64,000 nt of DNA, from positions 248,001-312,000 of the forward strand of contig NZ_CP154261.1 of NCBI RefSeq assembly GCF_039511225.1. Direction: 5' to 3'. The notes under the pieces are model-generated. The model saw only the letters and a list, made by a program, of their open reading frames with translations. It was not told where the DNA came from and did no database searches. Numbering within the stretch: position 1 is the first letter of the stretch; each line of letters opens with the position of its first letter. Origin of the DNA: Sphingobacterium multivorum. Its GTDB lineage: Bacteria; Bacteroidota; Bacteroidia; Sphingobacteriales; Sphingobacteriaceae. Shown here piece by piece: positions 26,899-36,660 of the stretch. Made by a program: the position numbers and the translations under genes.

Positions 26899-27960
26899 AT
26901 GTATACACTTAAAATTCAGAAACTGCGCAATCAGGTTGCACGCGTAGACAATACCTTGGAGAAGGTTAATCTATTGACACAGGCTATACGGATTGCAGAT
27001 GAAAACCAAGATATTGAATGGGGATATGACCTTCGTTTAGATTTAATCAGTGAAGAGATAGACCTCGCTTTTTCAACCGAGTCTTTACCCGCATTTGCAT
27101 GGATATTACAAGCTTACGATGAAAATCCGGAACTCTTTAATGAAGAAGATTTCTTATGGCAATACAAATGGATGATGTCCGAATTATACGATAATCCTGC
27201 TGTCAGCCGTGAGCAGATTGAAGCAGCTTTGGGCGACTTTGAAAAACGCTTGATTCGTAACGGTTATGGAAAGCGTGCCATACACAATGAAGAGCTAAGT
27301 GATGCCCTTGCGCAAAGGGATATAGCTGCTGTCGAGCGCGCATTGAAGAATGTAAATGCTGTGCAGAGAGATGACATGAGCGACTGTGAAGCCTGTGAAA
27401 TGGATGCCGAAGTATCAGCAACACTCTTACAGTATGGATATGCTCCTGCAGCCGAGAAAGCCTTGCCCTTAATTGAAGGGCAGTTTACCTGTTCACATGT
27501 CCCTTTGCGTACGGCCGTGAACCTGGCTTATGAAGGTCTTAAGCAAGGTGATACCGAACAAGCGGATAAAATGGCGCAGCTGGCAGAAAAGGAGGTTTTT
27601 AAGAAAGAAAAGGACTCTGCAATTTTGATCTCGGCGATTAAACTAGCAACCTATTTTTCCTATACCGATAGTGGTAAAGCCAAGGAATGGATCGAACGTC
27701 TTTTACCTTGGGCCGATGGTCCCGAAAATAGATCCATGTTTCAATTGGCCTGCTACATCGCTGAAGCCATGAAGAACTTCGGTCCCGACGATACTTTTAT
27801 ACTTGAGCTCGGCAATCAGCATAATCTTTTTCAAGGGAAAAATACCTACACCGCAAGTGAACTGGCGACCCATTATGGGAAACTAGCGGATCAACTTGCA
27901 GACCGTTTTGATCAACGCAATGGCAATAACAACTTTCGCAATCAGTTAATGTTCCTTTAG
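26899..27960 (+). CDS. Helical protein with C-x2-C ... C-x-H motif, Hsp90-associated
   Basis: Soluble protein of 353 residues with no signal peptide. Predicted as mostly alpha-helical, TPR-like pairs (RIADENQDIEWGYDLRLDLI; QADKMAQLAEKEVFKKEKDS). In its centre it has D-C163-E-A-C166-EMD and, 32 residues on, T-C198-S-H200, which could form a metal site. I recall a similar Cys pattern in TPR proteins that sit next to Hsp90-family genes in actinobacteria; this is from memory and unverified. It starts 99 bases after the Hsp90 gene with no terminator between, so it is probably in the same operon. Function unknown. Confidence 0.7.
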   Translation: MYTLKIQKLRNQVARVDNTLEKVNLLTQAIRIADENQDIEWGYDLRLDLISEEIDLAFSTESLPAFAWILQAYDENPELFNEEDFLWQYKWMMSELYDNPAVSREQIEAALGDFEKRLIRNGYGKRAIHNEELSDALAQRDIAAVERALKNVNAVQRDDMSDCEACEMDAEVSATLLQYGYAPAAEKALPLIEGQFTCSHVPLRTAVNLAYEGLKQGDTEQADKMAQLAEKEVFKKEKDSAILISAIKLATYFSYTDSGKAKEWIERLLPWADGPENRSMFQLACYIAEAMKNFGPDDTFILELGNQHNLFQGKNTYTASELATHYGKLADQLADRFDQRNGNNNFRNQLMFL

Positions 27961-27973
27961 CTTGAATAGCCCT

Positions 27974-28025
27974 GGAAATCCCTGATTTCCGTGATGAAAT
28001 CCCGATGTTTTGAATACTATCTTTG
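27974..28025 (+). promoter_or_regulatory. Candidate promoter with GAAATCCC direct repeats
   Basis: GAAATCCC occurs at 27975-27982 and 27996-28003 (21-base period); the first copy is also part of a 7-base hairpin GGAAATC-CCT-GATTTCC (27974-27990). An exact -7 box TATCTTTG follows at 28018-28025, 49 bases before the lipoprotein start. Confidence 0.4.
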
Positions 28026-28073
28026 TGTAAATGAGTATTTAATGCTGAAATATAAAGAAAAAATAGATCAACA

Positions 28074-28547
28074 ATGATTAAACAAATTATTACTGGCATG
28101 GTGACCGTAGCGGTATTGACTATGTCAAGTTGTAGTTCGGGAGAAAAAGATCCTGCAGCATACAACAATTCGATCATTACTGTTATCAACAGTAGTGAAA
28201 CACATGTGACGGAGATGAATGCTGCAATGAATGGTTCCGATTATACGAAAGCCGAACAGGTACGTGCAGACTGGGAAAAATCTCTGAATGATGATATCAA
28301 GAAAGTAGAAGATCTGGGAGATTTCAAAGGCGATGCGACATTCCAAAAAGCAGTGCTTGATGGCTTAAATGGGTATAAGAAAATCGTTACGGAGGATTAT
28401 CCCAAATTGATTGAGCTCCGAAAAAATAAAACACCAGATGCTGCCAAAGAGTCTGCATTGCTTGACAATATTAATAAAGCGTTTGAAAATATGAGCAATG
28501 GTGTCAATAAAGCATCTACAGCATTTGAAAGTAAATATAAAAGTTAA
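28074..28547 (+). CDS. Small helical lipoprotein
   Basis: Lipoprotein of 157 residues with lipobox LTMSSCSS near Cys20. The mature part is a charged helical bundle (TKAEQVRADWEKSLNDDIKK; NKAFENMSNGVNKASTAFES), similar in look to small Bacteroidota lipoproteins of unknown function. It has its own -7 box and ends in a strong terminator, so it is a single-gene unit. No function can be assigned. Confidence 0.8.
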   Translation: MIKQIITGMVTVAVLTMSSCSSGEKDPAAYNNSIITVINSSETHVTEMNAAMNGSDYTKAEQVRADWEKSLNDDIKKVEDLGDFKGDATFQKAVLDGLNGYKKIVTEDYPKLIELRKNKTPDAAKESALLDNINKAFENMSNGVNKASTAFESKYKS

Positions 28548-28571
28548 AATTATTGCATGCGCAGTTCGGTA

Positions 28572-28606
28572 AGCCACATCAGCAAAAATGATGTGGCTTT
28601 GTTTTT
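28572..28606 (+). terminator. Rho-independent terminator
   Basis: Perfect 10-base stem AGCCACATCA / TGATGTGGCT with a 7-base loop GCAAAAA and a following T-rich run, 24 bases after the lipoprotein stop. Confidence 0.85.
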
Positions 28607-28838
28607 TGCCGTGCAGCTATTGTTGCTTGAGAAACAAGGGATCCTAAAATCTTTGCGCAGTATTGTAGGACAGCACCTAGCAAAACAAAATGCTAACAAA
28701 CGTTAAAACTCCTTAGGCTGAACTTGAATTTCATATTTTTATGTAGTTTTACGTGAAGCTTGGCGGAGAGTGCCAAGTATAAGTGAATACGGTCAAAGAG
28801 TTTATGTGATCAAAAGCTATTGACAAAAATAGATTTCA

Positions 28839-29573
28839 ATGAAAGCCATATCAATTTTAACTGCTGTGATTTTGTCTTCCTGCGCCAGTATACTAATGAC
28901 AGCCAGCGCCCAGGAAGGCACAAAAAAATTGGATTACGTAGTGCTTATGAACGCTGATACCCTTTATGGAAAAATCTCCTCCATCAAGGATCACAAACTC
29001 AAATTTGAAAATCAACAGAAAGAGAAGCTAACTTTTACCCCAGACCAGGTATTTCGTGCTTACTGGGAATCAAAAAGAAAAGTCTATGCACCCTCTTATG
29101 TCGAAAATGGCTTGGAACCTGTTCAGGGAACTTCTCCACAAGTATTTCAAATAGGTCGATATTATACAGAGGAGCCAACTTTTGCTGAAGTGTTGGTTGA
29201 CGGAGAAATAATGGTTTATTATGTGTCTAATTTGAATCTCGGTGGTGGCGGCGGAATGATGTTTGGTACAGGCGGTGGTGGTACGATGTTATCCATTGGA
29301 GTCAGTAAGTCTAAATATGCCTATGCATTAAAAAAGTCAACCGGTGAGGTGATTGAAATAAATAGCAATACGAATGGACTTTTTAGCAACAGCAAAAAGA
29401 AGCGGACAATTGCTTTGGGGCGTTTGATCAATGACGAACCGGAGCTATTTGCTGAGTTTGAAAATGAAAAGAAGTACGATTATGATCTTTTTATAAAATA
29501 CGTTATGCGCTACAATGAGCTTCAACTTTCAAAAATCTCTTCCGAGGAGAGAAAGAAACTTATTATTTATTGA
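28839..29573 (+). CDS. Exported protein of unknown function with Gly/Met loop
   Basis: Exported protein of 244 residues with signal peptide ending TASAQ (an upstream SSCAS could also act as a lipobox). The mature N-terminus, DYVVLMNADTLYGKISSIKD, is a motif I recall from a Bacteroidota family of unknown function in which a short beta-barrel-like unit contains NGDTLYGKI. The middle has NLGGGGGMMFGTGGGGTMLS, a flexible Gly/Met stretch. The C-terminus is charged and helical. It lies 39 bases before the signal peptidase gene, so the two may be co-transcribed. No function can be given. Confidence 0.7.
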   Translation: MKAISILTAVILSSCASILMTASAQEGTKKLDYVVLMNADTLYGKISSIKDHKLKFENQQKEKLTFTPDQVFRAYWESKRKVYAPSYVENGLEPVQGTSPQVFQIGRYYTEEPTFAEVLVDGEIMVYYVSNLNLGGGGGMMFGTGGGGTMLSIGVSKSKYAYALKKSTGEVIEINSNTNGLFSNSKKKRTIALGRLINDEPELFAEFENEKKYDYDLFIKYVMRYNELQLSKISSEERKKLIIY

Positions 29574-29612
29574 TATTTTTTTTAATTACTGATTCTGCAA
29601 TTAAACGAATTT

Positions 29613-31190
29613 ATGATACTTACAATCTTTATTGTATTAACTATAATCGCAGCTTACGGCTTTTGGTTGCTATTTGAAAAGGCAGGACGCAAAGGCTGGG
29701 AGGGAGTTGTGCCCGTCTATAGTCAGTGGATCCAATCACGTATCCTGGGCAAGAAGACCTGGCAGCTGATCCTTTTGCTTGTTCCGATCGTCAATATTTT
29801 TGTCTTTTATAATCTCTACCTCGATTTTATTCATTGTTTTGGTAAAAGAAGATTTTGGGAAAACTGCGCCGCAGTTCTGGTCCCTTTTATCGTTCTACCT
29901 CTTTGGGGCAAGGATAAAAATGTGCAATTTCTAAATGGGCTATACACCAAAAATCTGAAAGCAGCGCATGCCGAAGGTCGCGGGGCGACAAAGGAAGCTG
30001 AGTTGGAAATTGCGCATGAATCGTATATAGATTATAAGAAGAAATATCCCTATAAAAAATCAATGGTGCGTGAATGGGCCGACGCGATTGTGTTTGCAAC
30101 TGTCGCTGCAACGCTAATTCGGGGATTTCTATTGGAAGCATTTATGATTCCATCGGGTTCCATGCAGCAGTCTCTACTCATTGGCGATTATCTTTTTGTG
30201 AGTAAACTAAATTATGGTCCCCGCATTCCCAATACACCAATAGCCTTTCCTTTTGCACACCATACGATGCCATTAATAGGGGGGAAAGCATTTTCTGAAC
30301 TTATTGAACTGCCTTATAAACGCTTACCAGGCTTTCAAGAGATCAAGCGGAATGATGTAATCGTTTTTAATGCACCAGCAGGTGACACCGTTGCTGTGGA
30401 AAATCAGGATTTGCCCTATTATGATTTGGTGCGCAACATGGGACGTGAAGCCGTACGCCAACAATTTACGATTCAGACCCGCCCAGTAGATAAACGCGAA
30501 CATTTGATTAAGCGATGTGTGGGAATGCCGGGAGATAAAATCGGTATGAAAGAAGGGGTATTGTTTGTGGACGACAAGCCAGGTTTTGTTGCCCCGGAAA
30601 GTCAGATGGATTATATTGTTATCACCGATGAGACTGGTCTGGACGAACAGCGCTTGAAAGATATGGGAATAGAAGTCTCTCCCATTCAGCCTGGCGCTTA
30701 TCTCATCTTTTTAACCCAAGAACAGGCGGCAATGGTGAAATCCTGGTCCAATGTCAAATCCATGCAAATGAACTTGGAAAAACCGGGAGTTGCCCAAGCA
30801 AATACCTTTCCAAATGATCCACAATACAAATGGAACTACGATAATTTTGGCCCCTTTGTCATTCCTAAGAAAGGCATGACTATTCCTCTAAATGCACAGA
30901 CCTTTCCACTCTACGAACGAGCTATCCGGGTGTATGAATATAACCAATTGGAAAAGAAATCGGATGGCTTTTATATCAATGGAAACCGAACAGATTCCTA
31001 CACCTTTAAAATGGATTATTATTGGATGATGGGCGACAATAGGCACAATTCGCTCGATGCGCGGGATTGGGGATTTGTTCCGGAAGATCATATTGTTGGA
31101 AAAGCATTGTTTACCTGGATGAGCTGGAATGCAGGTGGTAATGGACTTACCAAAATACGTTGGAATAGAATTTTTAAAGGTATCCATTAG
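29613..31190 (+). CDS. lepB: Signal peptidase I
   Basis: Type I signal peptidase (525 residues), the membrane protease that removes signal peptides from exported proteins. The N-terminus has about three hydrophobic helices (1-105), one of the extra membrane modules seen in Bacteroidota versions. A further anchor at 150-170 leads into the catalytic region: Ser183 in IPSGSMQQSLL, and Lys300 in LIKRCVGMPGD, equivalent to the E. coli Ser90/Lys145 pair, then MMGDNRHNSLDARDWGFVP. The protein is larger than proteobacterial LepB because of a long insertion between the two catalytic motifs and another before the GDNR box. It is followed by a strong terminator. Confidence 0.93.
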   Translation: MILTIFIVLTIIAAYGFWLLFEKAGRKGWEGVVPVYSQWIQSRILGKKTWQLILLLVPIVNIFVFYNLYLDFIHCFGKRRFWENCAAVLVPFIVLPLWGKDKNVQFLNGLYTKNLKAAHAEGRGATKEAELEIAHESYIDYKKKYPYKKSMVREWADAIVFATVAATLIRGFLLEAFMIPSGSMQQSLLIGDYLFVSKLNYGPRIPNTPIAFPFAHHTMPLIGGKAFSELIELPYKRLPGFQEIKRNDVIVFNAPAGDTVAVENQDLPYYDLVRNMGREAVRQQFTIQTRPVDKREHLIKRCVGMPGDKIGMKEGVLFVDDKPGFVAPESQMDYIVITDETGLDEQRLKDMGIEVSPIQPGAYLIFLTQEQAAMVKSWSNVKSMQMNLEKPGVAQANTFPNDPQYKWNYDNFGPFVIPKKGMTIPLNAQTFPLYERAIRVYEYNQLEKKSDGFYINGNRTDSYTFKMDYYWMMGDNRHNSLDARDWGFVPEDHIVGKALFTWMSWNAGGNGLTKIRWNRIFKGIH

Positions 31191-31204
31191 GGTAACAGCA
31201 GCCT

Positions 31205-31256
31205 AAAAAGAAAAAGGGGAAATGATAAACAGCATCATTTCCCCTTTTTTCTTTTT
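31205..31256 (+). terminator. Strong Rho-independent terminator
   Basis: About 21-base stem (AAGGGGAAATGAT / ATCATTTCCCCTT core) with a 7-base loop and flanking A and T runs, 14 bases after the signal peptidase stop. Confidence 0.9.
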
Positions 31257-31546
31257 CATTAGCCCCATTGCTCCGTGTGGATCGCTGTACAGCAGAAAAA
31301 ATCTGCAAAAAAAATCTTGCTGATTAACCGTATTAAAACCTCCAATCATTACGGCAGATAGACTTTGTAATTCAATCAGTTACTTGTTGAAGTACTTGAG
31401 GTTTAAGTGTATTACATGCTTTTGTAACTATCTAATTTATAGATTGTTACGGTTTATTTTAATTGTTTTTTTGATTCAATCGAATTAATTTAGCTCCCAT
31501 AAATAACCCAATTAACAATTATTTGAACGCTAAATTCCCATAAATT

Positions 31547-34500
31547 ATGGCCAAAAAATTAACGCTCTTGATTTCAAGTGTAATTGCATGCACTTATATG
31601 GCAAATGCACAAAATCGGACAGTCAGCGGTACAGTGGTAGATAGGCAGGGGAAGCCAATTCCACAGGTATCCATTAAACTAAAAAATCGTTCCGGGGGAA
31701 CGACAACAGATGATCAGGGGCGGTTTTCTCTACCCGTTTATCCCAAATCAGTCATTGTGCTTTCAAGCGTAGGTTTTCTAAACAAAGAACAGGATGTTGA
31801 CGGACAGACATCCTTAAATATAACGCTGGAGCCCGGCAATACCGAGTTGACCGAAGTGGTGGTGATCGGCTATGGAACAGCCTCCCGAAAGGATGTCACT
31901 GGATCTATCGCAAGTGTAAAGGCCGAGCAATTGGAAAACGAGAATCCACAGAGTGTTTCGGACCTACTGAAAGGCAACATTGCTGGTTTGAGTGTTTCAC
32001 AAAATACTTCTGCGAAAGGAGGCGGAGATCTGTTGGTACGGGGTAAGACGACATTAAGTGCATCAACCTCACCTTTGATCGTGTTGGACGGAATCATCTA
32101 CAATGGACAGCTTGCTGATATTAACCCCAACGATATACAGACCATAGACGTGTTGAAGGATGCCAGTTCATTGGCCGTCTACGGAGCGAAAGCTGCTACG
32201 GGTGTTGTTGCCATTACGACCAAGAAAGGAACGAGCGATAAACCTCTGCTAACAGCTAATACCAATTGGGGATTAGCAACACTTGCACAGAACCAGCGCG
32301 TGTATAAGGGACCTGATTTCCTACAATGGCGGGCGGATGTAGGCCGCGCTGGAGGAACCAAACCTGCCTATTTTTATGACGATCCACGAAACCTCCCCGC
32401 TGATGTAACTTTTGAGCAATGGCTTTCGGGGGGAAATAGAGATTTAGATCCTGTCGATATCTGGTTAGATAGACTTGGTCTTGTCGCGAATGAAAAAGGC
32501 AATTACATGGCCGGTAAGACGATTGATTGGTACGATGAGATCTTCAGAACCGGCATTCGTCAGGATCATACCGTCAGTATGAGCGGAAGAAAAGAAGATG
32601 TCAATTACTACATGTCAGTCGGCTATAATAAAAATCAAAATCTGATTGAAGGAGGTGAGTTCAATACATTTCGCGCCCGCTTGAATCTCGAGGGAAAAGT
32701 GACGAACTTCTTACGCATGGGCGCCAATGTACAATATGCTGACCGCGATGAGGGGGCAATTGAAGCCGATTGGGCCCAGTTGACAAATTTATCCCCCTAT
32801 GGTGATAAATATAACGCCGATGGTACATTGAGAAGAATACCGACAGACGATAGTGGATTGAATGCGCGTAACCCCTTCCTGAATATGACGTACAACGAAC
32901 GCATGAACAAGCAGAATACCCTTTTTGCAAGTCTTTTTGCTAAAGTTAATCTGCCTTTTGGCATTAGCTATCAGTTTAATTTTAGCCCTGGAGTCGATAT
33001 GTATCGTACGTTTAACCATAACTCCTCCGCCAATCCCAATGTGACCATTGTGGGTGGTTCGGCAAGCCGCGATCAGGAAACACGCTACAACTGGCAGATT
33101 GATAACCTATTGAAATGGAACCGCAAGTTTGCTGAAATCCATAACGTAGACGTGACACTTTTGGCCAATTCCGAGAAATACCAGACCTGGTGGACGCAGG
33201 CGGCTAATCAGGGATTTGTGCCTGGAGACTACCTTGGCTACCATAATCTTGCCAGTGGAAATCTGCCGACTGTCAATAGTGAAGACAAGGTATATACCGG
33301 CGATGCGCTGATGGCCCGCGTTAATTATAGCCTTATGGATCGCTATAATTTAACATTATCGGTGCGTCGCGACGGATACTCGGTATTTGGGGTGAACAGT
33401 AAAAGAGCGACCTTCCCAGCGGTAGCTGGAGCATGGACCTTCACGGAGGAGTCCTTCATGAAAAATATTTCATGGCTCAACTACGGTAAATTGCGTCTTT
33501 CCTATGGTATCAATGGGAATAGAGATCTGCGTAATCCAGATAATGGAACGGTAGATCCCTATGCTGCTTTATCGCAACTGACGGTCAATAAATATCAGAC
33601 AGTGGATGCCAATGGTACTCCTGCCGAGGTCAATACCGTAGTAATCGGTTCACGAATGGGCAATGAAAACCTCAAATGGGAACAAACAACTTCACTCAAT
33701 GCAGGCTTGGATTTCTCGATCTTAAAAGATCGGATCAGTGGATCGGTCGATGTATATAGCAAAAAGACAAATGATCTTTTGGTCAAACAGACGCTTTCCA
33801 GTGTGTCGGGCTACCAATTTGTTTATTCCAACTTGGCCGAAGTGAAAAATAAAGGACTCGAACTCAGTTTGACCAGTCGAAATATTGTCGATGGGAACGT
33901 CAAATGGAATTCCAATTTTATTCTTTCCTTAAATCGCAATAAGATTTCTCGCCTGGCAACAGCCAATGATGATCCAGGGAATGGCTGGTTTATTGGGCAA
34001 GATATTGATGTGATATGGGATTACAAAGTCTTAGGGGTATGGCAGGAAAATGAGGTTGAGGAGGCGAAAAAGTATACGAAGGCGAGCATTCGCCCGGGAG
34101 ATTTCAAGCTCGAGGATGTCAACGGTGATTATGTGTACAATGACGATGATAAACAATTTATCGGTTATCGCTCGCCCCGCTTTACCTGGTCGCTTCGCAA
34201 TGAGTTCAATATTTTCAAAAATATAGACCTCTCCTTTCAGCTGATTTCCAATTGGGGGCAGAAAAAGCAATTCAACCAGGCAAAGAACAATCCCGGAAGT
34301 GTCGGTTTTATGCGCTCCACATCTTACATTCAGCCCTATTGGACACCGGAAAATCCGACAAATGACTATGCACGTTTGGGTAGCGGTGCCAACGGAACCA
34401 GCTTTAATGTTTATTGGAAAAACAGTTTTATTCGGTTGAATAATGTGTCCCTCGCTTACTCTTTGCCAAAAACACTTTCCGAACGCATGAAGGTAAGAAA

Positions 34501-34624
34501 TCTTAAAGTGTATGTCAATGTAAACAATGCGGCGGTATATGCGCCAGTTTGGAACTATTGGGATCCGCAGAATGATGGACCTACACCACGGTATTATACA
34601 CTAGGCTTGAACGTATCCCTTTAA
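31547..34624 (+). CDS. SusC/RagA-type TonB-linked outer-membrane transporter
   Basis: Outer-membrane importer of oligosaccharides or peptides (1025 residues). Signal peptide 1-21 (ends YMANAQ). CarboxypepD_reg-like domain about 24-100 (SGTVVDRQGKPIPQVSIKLK). TonB-box/linker TEVVVIGYGTASRKDVTGS, then the plug with LLVRGKTTLSAS and IDVLKDASSLAVYGAKAATG, then the 22-strand barrel ending in a short final strand. No STN domain, so control by a FecR/sigma pair is unlikely. It is followed after 13 bases by its SusD partner. The 356-base gap upstream has no gene and must hold the promoter, although no full consensus box could be picked. Confidence 0.95.
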   Translation: MAKKLTLLISSVIACTYMANAQNRTVSGTVVDRQGKPIPQVSIKLKNRSGGTTTDDQGRFSLPVYPKSVIVLSSVGFLNKEQDVDGQTSLNITLEPGNTELTEVVVIGYGTASRKDVTGSIASVKAEQLENENPQSVSDLLKGNIAGLSVSQNTSAKGGGDLLVRGKTTLSASTSPLIVLDGIIYNGQLADINPNDIQTIDVLKDASSLAVYGAKAATGVVAITTKKGTSDKPLLTANTNWGLATLAQNQRVYKGPDFLQWRADVGRAGGTKPAYFYDDPRNLPADVTFEQWLSGGNRDLDPVDIWLDRLGLVANEKGNYMAGKTIDWYDEIFRTGIRQDHTVSMSGRKEDVNYYMSVGYNKNQNLIEGGEFNTFRARLNLEGKVTNFLRMGANVQYADRDEGAIEADWAQLTNLSPYGDKYNADGTLRRIPTDDSGLNARNPFLNMTYNERMNKQNTLFASLFAKVNLPFGISYQFNFSPGVDMYRTFNHNSSANPNVTIVGGSASRDQETRYNWQIDNLLKWNRKFAEIHNVDVTLLANSEKYQTWWTQAANQGFVPGDYLGYHNLASGNLPTVNSEDKVYTGDALMARVNYSLMDRYNLTLSVRRDGYSVFGVNSKRATFPAVAGAWTFTEESFMKNISWLNYGKLRLSYGINGNRDLRNPDNGTVDPYAALSQLTVNKYQTVDANGTPAEVNTVVIGSRMGNENLKWEQTTSLNAGLDFSILKDRISGSVDVYSKKTNDLLVKQTLSSVSGYQFVYSNLAEVKNKGLELSLTSRNIVDGNVKWNSNFILSLNRNKISRLATANDDPGNGWFIGQDIDVIWDYKVLGVWQENEVEEAKKYTKASIRPGDFKLEDVNGDYVYNDDDKQFIGYRSPRFTWSLRNEFNIFKNIDLSFQLISNWGQKKQFNQAKNNPGSVGFMRSTSYIQPYWTPENPTNDYARLGSGANGTSFNVYWKNSFIRLNNVSLAYSLPKTLSERMKVRNLKVYVNVNNAAVYAPVWNYWDPQNDGPTPRYYTLGLNVSL

Positions 34625-34637
34625 TCAAATCAAGAAC

Positions 34638-36518
34638 ATGAAGAAAATAACTCTAAAAGTAGCGGCCGTTGTCGCATCAATATCATTGTTGGCGGCAAAT
34701 GGATGTAAAAAAAGTTTTCTCGACTCCGATCAGCTTTCACAATATTCTCCAGATAACCTAAACAACGTCGATGCCCTTAAAGGAGTCTTGAATGCTTTGG
34801 GAAAAGCAGCGCGGGGCGAATTTTTTGGTGATGCTGCTCCCATGTTGTCTGAATCTATATTTTCAGATGTCGCTGTGGAAGGAACGACTGATAAGGCTAC
34901 ACCGGCGCAGAATTTGGTCTCTTTGATTACTCCAGATGCCAATCTCAATAGTGATGACTTTAATAAAATAGGTTGGTATTGGACAAACTTTTTCGCTGCG
35001 GTCCGTTCGGCAAATACCATTATTAGCAACATCGACCGTCCAACCTACAGCTCGGACGCTCAAAAAAATGAAATCCTGGGAGCGGCCTATTTTTATCGCG
35101 CTTATTTTTATTACAGATTAGTGCACGAATTTGGTGATGTGCCCCTGCAGCTGAAAGATCTTTCGGCACCGAAATACGATTTCTATTCAACCAAAAGGGA
35201 GGTCATTCTGAAAAAGATGAAAGAGGATTTGGAATTTGCACAACTATGGGTGAAAGATGGCGTCAATAAGGGGGATGTGACCAATGGTGCAGTAAACCAT
35301 CTGTTAGCAAAAATAGATCTGGCATTAGGTGACTTCGATGGTGCTATAGCTGCGAGCAGCAGAGTGATTGATGGGGGTAAATATGCTTTAATGAAAAGCC
35401 GTTTTGGCAGTACCGCTGCAGACCTGACAAAAAATGTCGTTTGGGATCTACATCGCATGGATAATAAAGCGATACCGGCCAATAAAGAAGCGCTATTTTT
35501 GGTAATCGACCGTCAGACATTGCAGGGGCGTACGGACCTGGGTTCTCAGTTGATGCGAAATACTGTCCCGGCTTGGCATTTTGCAAATTTAAAAATCCCA
35601 CAGGGAGGTCTCCAGGCGATTGTCGATGCCGTGAATGCAGAGATCCCACTGACACGGATGTACGGCCGTGGTATTGGCCGCTATCGGGGTACGTATTACA
35701 GCACCAAAGAAATATGGACAGATAATACAGATTACCGGCATGCAAAGGGGATGTGGATGGATATGACCGATCTGGTGTATAACAATCCAGCCATCAAGGC
35801 CTCGAAAGATCCTGCAATTAGTAGTCTTTATGGGAAACCCATCCAACAGTTTACGAACCAAAATATCGATAAGGTATTTACCAACGGTTCGTTGGATACC
35901 ATTCGGCACTGGTTTGGCTGGCCGCATTACAAGGTCTTTATCAATTCGACCAATCCATATGCCGAAGATCCAAATTGGAATCCACCGCGCGGAACAAACA
36001 CGGACTGGTATGTATTCAGGTTGGCAGAAACGTATTTATTACGTGCAGAAGCCTACATCTGGAAAGGTCAACAGGCACAAGCCATGGCAGATATCAATGC
36101 CGTTCGTGGGCGCGCAAATGCTCAACTCTTACAAAATGCAGCAAAAGTGAATATTGGTACCGTCCTGGATGAACGGGCAAGAGAGTTATTTTGGGAGGAA
36201 GCGCGTAAAACCGAGCTGACACGTATCGCCTATATTTTTGCACAGACCGGTATTCCGGCTTATAATGGCAAAACATATAGCATGGCCAACTTTGCGCAAA
36301 ACAACTTTTTCTACGACCGTATTATTGAAAAAAATTCCTTTTATCGCAACAAGGTTCCCACGGTGCAGGGTGTACATTATGAAATTGCGCCATACCATGT
36401 GCTATGGCCTGTACCCGCATCCGCACAACGGTTTAATACCAACGGGATGATCAATCAGAACCAAGGCTATGCGGGAGCAGAGAACAATGTGCCTCCGCTC
36501 GATAAGATAATTGATTAG
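34638..36518 (+). CDS. SusD/RagB-type surface lipoprotein
   Basis: Surface substrate-binding lipoprotein (626 residues) that caps the preceding SusC barrel. Lipobox LLAANGCKKSF. TPR-like helices include AAYFYRAYFYYRLVHEFGDV, the highly conserved RAY/Y-F/GDVP segment, and the SusD C-terminal part has RLAETYLLRAEAYIWKGQ, INAVRGRAN and ARELFWEEARKTEL. At 626 residues it is longer than the usual about 500-580, mainly from insertions before the C-terminal half. A hairpin follows the gene, so the downstream regulator and enzymes may be expressed at a lower level or separately. Confidence 0.94.
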   Translation: MKKITLKVAAVVASISLLAANGCKKSFLDSDQLSQYSPDNLNNVDALKGVLNALGKAARGEFFGDAAPMLSESIFSDVAVEGTTDKATPAQNLVSLITPDANLNSDDFNKIGWYWTNFFAAVRSANTIISNIDRPTYSSDAQKNEILGAAYFYRAYFYYRLVHEFGDVPLQLKDLSAPKYDFYSTKREVILKKMKEDLEFAQLWVKDGVNKGDVTNGAVNHLLAKIDLALGDFDGAIAASSRVIDGGKYALMKSRFGSTAADLTKNVVWDLHRMDNKAIPANKEALFLVIDRQTLQGRTDLGSQLMRNTVPAWHFANLKIPQGGLQAIVDAVNAEIPLTRMYGRGIGRYRGTYYSTKEIWTDNTDYRHAKGMWMDMTDLVYNNPAIKASKDPAISSLYGKPIQQFTNQNIDKVFTNGSLDTIRHWFGWPHYKVFINSTNPYAEDPNWNPPRGTNTDWYVFRLAETYLLRAEAYIWKGQQAQAMADINAVRGRANAQLLQNAAKVNIGTVLDERARELFWEEARKTELTRIAYIFAQTGIPAYNGKTYSMANFAQNNFFYDRIIEKNSFYRNKVPTVQGVHYEIAPYHVLWPVPASAQRFNTNGMINQNQGYAGAENNVPPLDKIID

Positions 36519-36585
36519 GAGCGATGGTCGGCTTGTAAATGAGCACTAGATGCTTTCTGATAATTTTGTTATTTTGATCTTCTAA

Positions 36586-36628
36586 AACCGGATAGGATGC
36601 GTTTCCGAATACGAATGCCTATCCGGTT
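36586..36628 (+). terminator. Hairpin between susD and the membrane regulator
   Basis: AACCGGATAGG pairs perfectly with CCTATCCGGTT across a 21-base loop, 67 bases after the SusD stop. No real T-run follows, so it may be an attenuator or an RNA-stabilising stem and not a full terminator. Confidence 0.5.
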
Positions 36629-36660
36629 ATAAATAACCAAAGAAAGAGGCGAGACGAGCT

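Noticed and set aside
27797..28189. 130-codon - frame across the end of the Cys-motif gene
   Set aside because: It overlaps two + strand genes and the promoter between them and shows no family features.
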